DNA of 11,073 nucleotides, from assembly GCA_044349205.1 (NCBI GenBank), contig JBIKRJ010000063.1, positions 1 to 11,073 of the forward strand, written 5' to 3'. A model generated the notes under the pieces. That model worked only from the letters and a program-made list of their open reading frames with translations. It made no database searches and was not told where the DNA came from. The DNA comes from UBA9547 sp044349205. GTDB lineage: Bacteria; Bacteroidota; Bacteroidia; Cytophagales; UBA9547. This document shows, one piece after another, positions 6,691 to 11,073 of the stretch; positions within the stretch are counted from its first letter, which is position 1; the number at the start of each line of letters is the position of its first letter. The position numbers and the translations under genes were made by a program.

Positions 6691-7496
6691 CTCACGTTGT
6701 TCTCGCGCAGGGCGTTGTTTAACGATGTTTTCAGGTCGGTACTTTCCTTACGTTTTCCAATGATAAGGCAGCAAGGAACTTGGTAATCGCCTGAAGGGAA
6801 TTTTTTGGTGTAAGAACCCGGAATCACAACCGAACGAGGAGGAACGTACCCTTTGTATTCAATAGGCTCATTTCCAGTTACATCGATTATTTTCGAGCTA
6901 CCTGTAATGACCACATTGGCACCCAAAACTGCTTCTTTGCCTACATGTGCCCCTTCCACCACTATACAACGCGAACCGATAAAGGCTCCGTCTTCTATGA
7001 TAACTGGTGCAGCTTGCACAGGCTCCAACACGCCACCAAGTCCCACACCGCCACTCAAATGCACATTTTTTCCTACTTGAGCACAGCTACCTACTGTGGC
7101 CCAAGTATCTACCATTGTTCCCTCGTCGACATAGGCTCCAATGTTTACATAGCTAGGCATTAAAATCACTCCTTTTGCCAAAAAAGCGCCATAGCGGGCA
7201 ACTGCTGGTGGCACTACTCGCACTCCCAATTCTTCGTAATGCGTTTTTAGCTTCATTTTGTCGTGGTACTCAAAAATGCCCACTTCCTCTACTTTCATTT
7301 TCCTGATTGGAAAATATAAGATCACTGCTTTTTTTACCCATTCATTTACCACCCATTTGTCTTCCACTGGCTGGGCTACTCTTAAAGTTCCTTTGTCCAA
7401 TTGTTCTACTACGGCTTTTATGGCAGCTTGTATCTCGTTGTTTTGCAGTAATGTACGGTCTTCCCAAGCTTTTTCAATCAGGTTTTGCAATTCCAT
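6684..7496 (-). CDS. dapD: 2,3,4,5-tetrahydropyridine-2,6-dicarboxylate N-succinyltransferase
   Basis: DapD transfers succinyl from succinyl-CoA to tetrahydrodipicolinate in the lysine/diaminopimelate pathway, which also supplies peptidoglycan. From the ATG at 7496 the protein is 270 residues, the usual family length, beginning MELQNLIEKAWEDR. A helical N-terminal domain is followed by a left-handed beta-helix made of hexapeptide repeats: PSYVNIGAYVDEGTMVDTW, VGSCAQVGKNVHLSGGVGLGG, VIIEDGAFIGSRCIVVEGAHVGKEAVLGANVVI. The C-terminus YQVPCCLIIGKRKESTD fits the trimer C-terminal domain. The frame extends 18 codons upstream to an ATG at 7550, but that ATG precedes the -7 promoter box (7537-7544) and would not be in the transcript. 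Identity is sure. Confidence 0.96.
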   Translation of the reverse strand: MELQNLIEKAWEDRTLLQNNEIQAAIKAVVEQLDKGTLRVAQPVEDKWVVNEWVKKAVILYFPIRKMKVEEVGIFEYHDKMKLKTHYEELGVRVVPPAVARYGAFLAKGVILMPSYVNIGAYVDEGTMVDTWATVGSCAQVGKNVHLSGGVGLGGVLEPVQAAPVIIEDGAFIGSRCIVVEGAHVGKEAVLGANVVITGSSKIIDVTGNEPIEYKGYVPPRSVVIPGSYTKKFPSGDYQVPCCLIIGKRKESTDLKTSLNNALRENNVSV

Positions 7497-7536
7497 TTGT
7501 TCAGTGTTATGTATCAGAAATAATGCTTTATGTTCG

Positions 7537-7544
7537 CAAATGTA
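7537..7544 (-). promoter_or_regulatory. -7 box of the dapD promoter
   Basis: On the minus strand TACATTTG matches TAnnTTTG exactly. Transcription would start near 7530 and give a leader of about 34 nt to the ATG at 7496. No clear -33 TTG is present. Its position excludes the upstream in-frame ATG at 7550. Confidence 0.55.
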
Positions 7545-7604
7545 AGACATCGCAGTGCTTCTGAAGCCCTGCCTTCCACAATTTGCCTTAAATTTCTTGA
7601 ATCC

Positions 7605-8072
7605 TCAATCAAATAAGCCTATTTGATTGGCGGGCATCGCCACTTTGCCCGATGCCGATTTCGGCGGTTTTTCGACTTTTGCCGTAGCGCTTTGTTTGGC
7701 TTTTGGTTTTTCTTTTGGGGCGGGAGTCGATGAAATTAGTTGGTTCAAAAACCGTAAAATCGATTTGTTTATTTTTGGGAAAATCCGCTGTGCCGACTGG
7801 TTGATTAATACGCCGTTGAGCGTTATTTTTTTGCGTACTAGCGACGCATCTACCTTTACAAATCCCTTTTCGGAGAGAAGATCGAACGCTTTTTGTTGAC
7901 GATGTTTTTTTAGCCCAGTTTCCTGTTCCACACGACTGCTTTGCACAGGAATGTCAATTTTTCGCACCTGGTGAAAAATGAGGTATTCAAGCAGAATCAC
8001 TTCCTCCAAACATAAAAAATTGTAGTTGTACCTGCTTAATCTGTTGAAATTGAATGCGTTGTTTCTTGCCAT
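7605..8072 (-). CDS. Small winged-helix-like protein with a C-terminal clamp-binding-like motif
   Basis: A 155-residue protein I cannot name. Residues 1-113 look like a compact helical/winged-helix domain: NYNFLCLEEVILLEYLIFHQV (helices), SSRVEQETGLKKHRQQKAFDLLSEKGFVKV (helix-turn-helix then wing, ending in a strand) and RKKITLNGVLINQ. Residues 114-149 are a low-complexity linker rich in Lys, Ala and Pro, probably disordered. The last six residues are QIGLFD. QIGLF closely resembles the bacterial beta-clamp-binding pentapeptide QL(S/D)LF and sits at a free C-terminus after a flexible tail, as in many clamp partners. The gene is transcribed away from a region with DnaA boxes. DNA binding is inferred from fold pattern, and a replication or repair link from motif plus location; neither is proven. 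Start ATG at 8072 fits the promoter at 8092-8099. Confidence 0.75.
   Translation of the reverse strand: MARNNAFNFNRLSRYNYNFLCLEEVILLEYLIFHQVRKIDIPVQSSRVEQETGLKKHRQQKAFDLLSEKGFVKVDASLVRKKITLNGVLINQSAQRIFPKINKSILRFLNQLISSTPAPKEKPKAKQSATAKVEKPPKSASGKVAMPANQIGLFD
7606..7629. repeat. Perfect 10-bp palindrome at the 3' end of the winged-helix gene
   Basis: CAATCAAATA (7606-7615) and TATTTGATTG (7620-7629) are perfect inverted arms around AGCC. They overlap the stop codon and the codons of the clamp-like motif. There is no T-tract, so it is not a standard terminator. It may be a hairpin or a binding site. Confidence 0.5.
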
Positions 8073-8091
8073 TTGATTTAATTCTCTTACA

Positions 8092-8099
8092 CAAACATA
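8092..8099 (-). promoter_or_regulatory. -7 box of the winged-helix gene promoter
   Basis: On the minus strand TATGTTTG matches TAnnTTTG exactly, and transcription would start near 8085 with a ~13 nt leader. No TTG stands at the right -33 distance. That position is covered instead by the DnaA-type box at 8118-8126, so DnaA could compete with or assist RNA polymerase there. Confidence 0.55.
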
Positions 8100-8117
8100 C
8101 AGGCACGCACTTTTACT

Positions 8118-8153
8118 TTTTCCACAAATTTATCCACATCCAATTGTGGATAA
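8118..8153. promoter_or_regulatory. DnaA-box cluster, candidate oriC or DnaA-controlled site
   Basis: Three boxes lie within 36 bp: TTTTCCACA at 8118-8126 (plus strand, fits TTWTNCACA), the perfect TTATCCACA at 8130-8138 (plus strand) and the same perfect 9-mer on the minus strand at 8145-8153. The two perfect boxes form an inverted repeat with a 6-bp spacer. An AT-rich stretch follows, with only 15 G or C in 8161-8220, as expected of an unwinding element. It lies between divergent genes. A replication origin is possible, since oriC in this phylum need not be beside dnaA, but one short cluster could instead be a DnaA-regulated promoter. No dnaA, dnaN or parAB is in the window. Confidence 0.55.
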
Positions 8154-8217
8154 GCAATAACACAATTTCAAAAGGTGATAAACATTACAGAAAATATTCA
8201 TTTATTTAGAATCGAGC

Positions 8218-8250
8218 TTTGTTGACATTTTATAAAAAATGGTAGATTTG
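8218..8250 (+). promoter_or_regulatory. Promoter of the 168-residue conserved protein
   Basis: TTTG at 8218-8221 (overlapped by a TTG at 8222-8224) and TAGATTTG at 8243-8250 match the -33/-7 consensus, with 18-21 bp between them. Transcription would start near 8257, about 13 nt before the ATG at 8270. It lies at the far side of the AT-rich stretch next to the DnaA boxes. Confidence 0.65.
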
Positions 8251-8269
8251 ACTCTTAAACATTGACTCT

Positions 8270-8776
8270 ATGTTCGTTCCATTCGAAAATTTGCCCGATT
8301 ATGCCAGAGTGTGGGTGTACACCGCATCGCGAATTTTAAGCAATGAAGAAATAAAATTGGTTTCGGAAAGCTTGTCTCATTTTATGAAAACCTGGCAAAG
8401 CCACGGAAAAGAGGTGTTGGCTTCTTTTCAGTTGGTCGAAAACCGATTTGTCATCATTGCGGCCGACGAGCATTTCAACGAACTGAGCGGTTGTGGCATA
8501 GACAAGTCTTTGCATGTGTTGCAAATACTGGAACAACAATTGCAGCTTTCGTTTACCGACAAGTCGTTAGTGATTTTCGAGAAAGATGGGGAGCTGCTTC
8601 CGCTTGTTTTCACTAAAATAAAACAAGCCATTGAACAACGAGTGATAGACGCTAATACTTTGTTTTACAATACATTAGTTTCTAATAAAGGGGAATTTAA
8701 ATTCCAGTTCAAGCTAAAATTATCGGAAGGTTGGGTGAAAAAGTTTTTGCCTTCTGCTATTTTAATCAAGGATTAA
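8270..8776 (+). CDS. Conserved Bacteroidota protein of unknown function (often mislabelled ABC transporter ATPase)
   Basis: A soluble 168-residue protein starting MFVPFENLPDYARVWVYTASRILSNEEI. I recognise this start and the internal SFQLVENRFVIIAADEHFNELSGCGIDKSLHVLQILEQQ from a Bacteroidota family commonly annotated as ABC transporter ATPase. No Walker A (GxxxxGKS/T), signature or Walker B motif is present, so that label cannot be right on sequence grounds. A conserved-looking SGCGIDKS contains a Cys and may be functional, but I cannot assign a role. There is no signal peptide or membrane segment. It is the plus-strand gene of the divergent pair around the DnaA boxes and has its own good promoter. 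A possible link to replication rests on position only. Confidence 0.85.
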   Translation: MFVPFENLPDYARVWVYTASRILSNEEIKLVSESLSHFMKTWQSHGKEVLASFQLVENRFVIIAADEHFNELSGCGIDKSLHVLQILEQQLQLSFTDKSLVIFEKDGELLPLVFTKIKQAIEQRVIDANTLFYNTLVSNKGEFKFQFKLKLSEGWVKKFLPSAILIKD

Positions 8777-8811
8777 CCTTAAAAAAAGTACTATTTATTC
8801 TGTATTTAGTT

Positions 8812-8819
8812 TAATTTTG
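8812..8819 (+). promoter_or_regulatory. -7 box before the small lipoprotein gene
   Basis: TAATTTTG matches TAnnTTTG exactly and would start transcription near 8826, about 17 nt before the ATG at 8843. There is no clear -33 TTG. It supports the view that the tiny ORF is a real gene. Confidence 0.5.
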
Positions 8820-8842
8820 TGGTTCAAAAATAATTTCAGCGT

Positions 8843-8983
8843 ATGAGAGTAACTATATGCAGTCTTTTTCTGCTTTTCGCATTTGTCCTTGTCAATACAA
8901 GTTGTAAAAGCCATCGTGGGGAGACTAAAACAACACATGTTTCCAGAAATAACAAGCGTTTGTGGTTGTACCACGGGAAATAG
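8843..8983 (+). CDS. Small predicted lipoprotein, 46 residues
   Basis: A short frame from ATG to TAG encodes 46 residues. It begins MRVTICSLFLLFAFVLVNTSC, a good type II signal peptide with one Arg, a hydrophobic core and a lipobox VNTS|C with Cys21. The mature peptide is only 26 residues, CKSHRGETKTTHVSRNNKRLW followed by LYHGK, and is strongly basic with several His and Arg. It has its own -7 box 24 bp upstream and a strong terminator downstream (9009-9040), so the unit looks complete. I do not recognise the family. It could be a tiny envelope-anchored peptide comparable in size to known small lipoproteins. The combination of signal, lipobox, promoter and terminator makes chance unlikely, but expression is unproven. 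Confidence 0.65.
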   Translation: MRVTICSLFLLFAFVLVNTSCKSHRGETKTTHVSRNNKRLWLYHGK

Positions 8984-9008
8984 TATCTCGAGATTTTTCC
9001 CAACAAAC

Positions 9009-9040
9009 AAAAAAAGCAGATTTAACCATCTGCTTTTTTT
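9009..9040. terminator. Bidirectional intrinsic terminator between the small lipoprotein and exosortase genes
   Basis: AAAAAAAGCAGAT and ATCTGCTTTTTTT form a 13-bp stem around the six-base loop TTAACC. The flanking A7 and T7 runs serve either strand. The stop codon (TAA on the minus strand) of the 163-residue gene lies in the loop. Confidence 0.85.
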
Positions 9041-9513
9041 GTGGGAAATCTTTCGTTTAGTTTAAATGCCCCCAGCAACAGAATGAGCGTGAAAGGCGAT
9101 TGTTGTAATTCTTTCACATCGACCACTACAGGGTACACGTAGTCGTACGTGTTGCTCAAAAAACCAACTATCAGGGCTAGCACACTTGTAACCGATACCC
9201 AAAAAAACAACCAAAATGTGAAGCTAATGTAGGCGCGCTTGTGGTGAACCAAATAAATGACGAGAATATTCAAAAACAGGAATATATTTCCATATATTAA
9301 GGTCGATATCCATTTAGGGGTGAACAAGAAATACCGAATAGGGTCGGAGAAATGTTGGTTAAAGCTTTGTTGGCTTTCGGGACTGTAACGGTTCAAGAGA
9401 AAATCGCCCTCCAATATCCCCGGATTTAGAATGTAGTTCCAGCGTAAAAGCCCAAAGAAAAAATACACTAGCAGCACAAGTGCTATACTAAGGTTACGTT
9501 GCCAAACAGACAT
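9022..9513 (-). CDS. Exosortase F system-associated membrane protein
   Basis: A 163-residue membrane protein with about four or five hydrophobic segments, at roughly 8-24, 72-89, 93-113, 103-122 and 138-150, and a polar loop (NPGILEGDFLLNRYSPES) between the first two. Its size, hydropathy, the early LRWNYILNPG, and its place directly after an exosortase gene fit the protein known to accompany XrtF in Bacteroidota. Its function in sorting is unknown. It starts 8 bp after the exosortase stop and so is in the same operon. The gene ends inside the bidirectional terminator. The assignment rests partly on context. I see no catalytic motif. Confidence 0.75.
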   Translation of the reverse strand: MSVWQRNLSIALVLLVYFFFGLLRWNYILNPGILEGDFLLNRYSPESQQSFNQHFSDPIRYFLFTPKWISTLIYGNIFLFLNILVIYLVHHKRAYISFTFWLFFWVSVTSVLALIVGFLSNTYDYVYPVVVDVKELQQSPFTLILLLGAFKLNERFPTKKADG

Positions 9514-9521
9514 AAGGATAC

Positions 9522-10055
9522 TTAATTATTTGACGATGCGGGCTGACTTAGTTTGTTAACCCACAACATCCAAAGCAAGAAAATAAATGCATATACCGTG
9601 TAGGTAAATGTTACATGGTGGTTGAAGGCAAAGCTTTCGCGGTAATGCAAAAAATTTAACGTGAGCAAGGCCATGCGCACAATGTTGAAAACGAGTATGA
9701 GTACGATACCCAGTGGAATGTACCACAGTTTAGATTTCAGATTGCCTGGAAACGCAATGATGAAGCCAGAAAAGAGGGCAAAAAGTACCAATCCGTTGCA
9801 ATCATTACCCACTTTCAAGGTTTTTCTTCCGTTGCAGAAAATGTGTTGCTGAAAAGAGCTGAAGTGGTCTTTCAGGGGAAGCCAATTCAGCAGTTTACTT
9901 GTCATAGAGGTTTCGAAAAAAATCAAGTTTTGAACAAAATGGGTGTGTTTTTCGAGATAGAAGTCATAGAAGATGTACCACACAATGTACAGCGAAAAAG
10001 CAGTGACCACAAAGCGGGTGACAGCCTTCATTTTAGGATTCAGCGACAACTTCAC
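9522..10055 (-). CDS. xrtF: Exosortase family protein, XrtF-like
   Basis: Exosortases are membrane transpeptidases that cut a C-terminal sorting signal from exported proteins. The triad is visible in the 177 residues: Cys86 in GNDCNGLVLFALFSGFIIAFPG, Arg127 in FNIVRMALL, and His146 or 147 in FNHHVTFTYTVY. Around five membrane segments span the rest. The spacing and the FNHH...FLLWMLWV end resemble the XrtF type of Bacteroidota. The longest frame begins with GTG at 10055; the ATG at 10031 (MKAVTRFVV) is an equally good start with an A-rich leader and loses eight residues. The partner gene follows after 8 bp. No target with a sorting tail is visible here. Exosortase is near certain, the XrtF subtype probable. 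Confidence 0.88.
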   Translation of the reverse strand: MKLSLNPKMKAVTRFVVTAFSLYIVWYIFYDFYLEKHTHFVQNLIFFETSMTSKLLNWLPLKDHFSSFQQHIFCNGRKTLKVGNDCNGLVLFALFSGFIIAFPGNLKSKLWYIPLGIVLILVFNIVRMALLTLNFLHYRESFAFNHHVTFTYTVYAFIFLLWMLWVNKLSQPASSNN

Positions 10056-10058
10056 AAC

Positions 10059-10074
10059 AGGTAAATTTTCACCT
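10059..10074. promoter_or_regulatory. Possible operator palindrome in the exosortase leader
   Basis: AGGTAAATTTTCACCT is an imperfect palindrome with 6 of 8 paired positions, between the -7 box and the GTG start of the exosortase gene. A regulator might bind here, but so short an AT-rich symmetry can arise by chance. Confidence 0.2.
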
Positions 10075-10104
10075 TAAAACTTAGAAAATGCAAAATATTG
10101 TGTG

Positions 10105-10112
10105 CAAAGATA
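10105..10112 (-). promoter_or_regulatory. -7 box of the exosortase operon
   Basis: On the minus strand TATCTTTG matches TAnnTTTG exactly. Transcription would begin near 10098 and give a ~43 nt leader to the GTG or ~67 nt to the ATG. No -33 TTG at the right distance. Confidence 0.5.
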
Positions 10113-10185
10113 TTCAGTATTTCAACAGATAGATTCTTGGGAAGGTTTCTGGCTCAATTTTTACATGTAAATGAGTGCTGAATGA

Positions 10186-10215
10186 TTGTATTATAGAAAA
10201 AGCTGTTTAGTTTTG
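10186..10215 (+). promoter_or_regulatory. Promoter of tRNA-Thr
   Basis: TTG (10186-10188), a 19-bp gap and TAGTTTTG (10208-10215) match the Bacteroidota consensus exactly, and this promoter ends 16 bp before the tRNA. Confidence 0.8.
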
Positions 10216-10231
10216 CAGTCCCAAAACGGAA

Positions 10232-10304
<73 letters not shown>

Positions 10305-10313
10305 CTGATAGTC

Positions 10314-10345
10314 AAGCACTTACAAGTAAATTGTAAGTGCTTTTT
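10314..10345 (+). terminator. Intrinsic terminator of tRNA-Thr
   Basis: AAGCACTTACAA (10314-10325) and TTGTAAGTGCTT (10331-10342) form a perfect 12-bp stem around the loop GTAAA, followed by a T-rich run. It begins 10 bp after the tRNA. Confidence 0.88.
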
Positions 10346-10474
10346 GTTTGGGTTAAACATTTTTTGATTCTCCTCTTTTGTACGTTGAGCTCGCTGAATC
10401 GTGGGATAAATAGTGAGAGGGCTAATGTGCTGCTATGTGTCTTAGCCCCCTAAATAGGTGCAGAATTAAAGGGC

Positions 10475-10499
10475 TCTTCGGATTTTGCAAATCCGAAGA
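10475..10499. repeat. Palindromic repeat, copy 1
   Basis: TCTTCGGATTT and AAATCCGAAGA are perfect 11-bp arms around TGC. The same CTTCGGA core recurs at 10709-10731. No T-tract follows, so a dispersed intergenic repeat is likelier than a terminator. Confidence 0.7.
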
Positions 10500-10708
10500 C
10501 GTATCGAAGGGTCTCTGACCCGTTATTAACAAAACACTCTTAATACTAACTTGCTTTTCCTTACGCTATAAAACTCGCCTACACGGCTGTTTAAATAGTC
10601 TTGTTCTTTTTCAACTATGCCGCCTTATCAATAATAATGTATACAAATGACATATTTAACTTGTTTTGTTCAAGTTATTTAGTTCGGTTTGTAAAACCTA
10701 CGATATGG

Positions 10709-10731
10709 CTTCGGAATTGAAAATTCCGAAG
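10709..10731. repeat. Palindromic repeat, copy 2
   Basis: CTTCGGAATT and AATTCCGAAG are perfect 10-bp arms around GAA. It is related to the copy at 10475-10499 by the shared CTTCGGA...TCCGAAG arms, with different centres. It lies 8 bp beyond the stop codon of the 48-residue gene. Confidence 0.7.
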
Positions 10732-10739
10732 AGTGGGTG

Positions 10740-10886
10740 TCAAGGCTCAATAACTCTAATTTTGCCTTCTTCGCTTATTACAAGCTTTTGGCCTAGAGCT
10801 TTTTTCTTCTCAAGCAATTTTTGAGAAGATATTTTGATAGCTTTTTTTATTTTTTCCTTTAAAATTTCTTTTTCATTATTGCTCAT
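10740..10886 (-). CDS. Small charged protein next to the zeta-like gene, 48 residues
   Basis: A short frame from ATG (10886) to TGA encodes 48 residues. It begins MSNNEKEILKEKIKKAIKISS and ends GQKLVISEEGKIRVIEP. The first 30 residues are Lys/Glu-rich and should form an amphipathic helix; the end looks like a short strand-turn-strand. Its ATG overlaps the last codons of the upstream kinase-like gene by 11 bp (ATG AGC AATAA), a sign of translational coupling. Small partners of this shape occur beside COG4185/zeta-like kinases, which suggests, but does not prove, an antitoxin-like role. It is very AT-rich, unlike the housekeeping genes to the left. Confidence 0.65.
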   Translation of the reverse strand: MSNNEKEILKEKIKKAIKISSQKLLEKKKALGQKLVISEEGKIRVIEP

Positions 10887-11073
10887 TAGAAATCATTTTA
10901 AGTGCTTTGAGCTTTTGATAGTTGTGAATTATAAAACTCTCATTTTCAATTTCTTTTTCTGCTATCAATTCAGATTCTGCCTTTGAGTTGTCATAGATAA
11001 GTAATGAATCTACTTTGTTACTATATATTTTAAATAAATTCTTTATCCCTGCTTTGTACCTTCTTTCAATAAC
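10876..11073 (-). CDS. Zeta-toxin/COG4185-like P-loop kinase, C-terminal fragment; continues beyond right edge
   Basis: The 65 visible C-terminal residues begin VIERRYKAGIKNLFKIYSNK and continue with VDSLLIYDNSKAESELIAEKE. This pattern, R-R-(Y/F)-x-x-G-x-x-N-(L/F)-F followed by a D-x-x-x-(I/L)-(Y/F)-D-N-S block, is what I know from the C-terminal part of COG4185 / zeta-toxin-like kinases, where the arginine segment acts as a lid and the D-N-S block closes the core. The P-loop and catalytic residues would lie outside the window, so activity cannot be judged. Zeta toxins phosphorylate UDP-GlcNAc; COG4185 members are mostly uncharacterised. The gene overlaps the 48-residue partner by 11 bp and is markedly AT-rich. 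Confidence 0.65.
   Translation of the reverse strand, partial: VIERRYKAGIKNLFKIYSNKVDSLLIYDNSKAESELIAEKEIENESFIIHNYQKLKALKMISNEQ

Larger units (their letters stand above)
10346..10739. other. Gene-free stretch with palindromes, probably accessory DNA
   Basis: I see no credible gene in these ~390 bases. The stretch contains two related CTTCGGA-type hairpins (10475-10499 and 10709-10731), short inverted repeats GGGTC/GACCC (10509-10521) and TAACTTG/CAAGTTA (10657-10677), and an AGCCCCC...GGGCT pair near 10444-10475. It begins just after a tRNA, a common insertion site, but I find no integrase or duplicated tRNA end. Confidence 0.5.

Noticed and set aside
8843..8983. Sorting substrate of the exosortase
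   Set aside because: The mature 26 residues lack any C-terminal membrane helix or basic tail signal.
9661..10064. Plus-strand frames of 63 and 73 codons
   Set aside because: Antisense to the exosortase gene, which has a complete catalytic triad.
10440..10740. CRISPR array
   Set aside because: Only two palindromic copies 234 bp apart, with no regular spacers and no cas genes.

Overview
The window looks like chromosomal DNA from a member of the Bacteroidota. Four things point that way: repeated -7 boxes of the TAnnTTTG type and no strong Shine-Dalgarno sequences; two families largely confined to the phylum (DUF4270 lipoproteins and one-domain GT5 'glycogen synthases'); an XrtF-type exosortase next to its partner; and a tRNA gene without an encoded CCA. 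Genus and species cannot be told from sequence alone. Cytophagia-, Chitinophagia- and Flavobacteriia-like lineages all fit.

Layout. Positions 1-3008 (minus strand) hold a one-domain GT5 protein, a DUF4270 lipoprotein and the 5' part of glmS, probably co-transcribed from a good promoter at 3069-3099. Positions 3157-6662 (plus strand) hold panC, panD, a flippase-like membrane protein, a heptose-1-phosphate adenylyltransferase (hldC/rfaE2) and a membrane zinc peptidase. The last four are tightly spaced. Vitamin B5 synthesis is thus joined to envelope/LPS genes. Positions 6684-8072 (minus strand) hold dapD and a small winged-helix-like protein that ends in a motif resembling a sliding-clamp-binding peptide.

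Positions 8073-8269 are a divergent intergenic region with two perfect DnaA boxes arranged head to head, a third near-consensus box and an adjacent AT-rich stretch. This could be a replication origin or a DnaA-controlled regulatory site. To its right are a conserved Bacteroidota protein of unknown function (8270-8776), a 46-residue lipoprotein not reported by ordinary ORF cutoffs (8843-8983), a bidirectional terminator, and the convergent exosortase pair (9022-10055, minus strand).

Positions 10186-10345 are a complete tRNA-Thr(UGU) transcription unit with promoter, tRNA and terminator. Positions 10346-10739 carry no gene but contain two related palindromes. The right edge (10740-11073, minus strand) holds the C-terminal end of a zeta-toxin/COG4185-like kinase and an overlapping 48-codon partner, so the stretch after the tRNA looks like accessory DNA.

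Most of the window is housekeeping. The least explained parts are the DnaA-box region with its winged-helix neighbour, the GT5/DUF4270 pair, the small lipoprotein and the toxin-like pair beside the palindromes.
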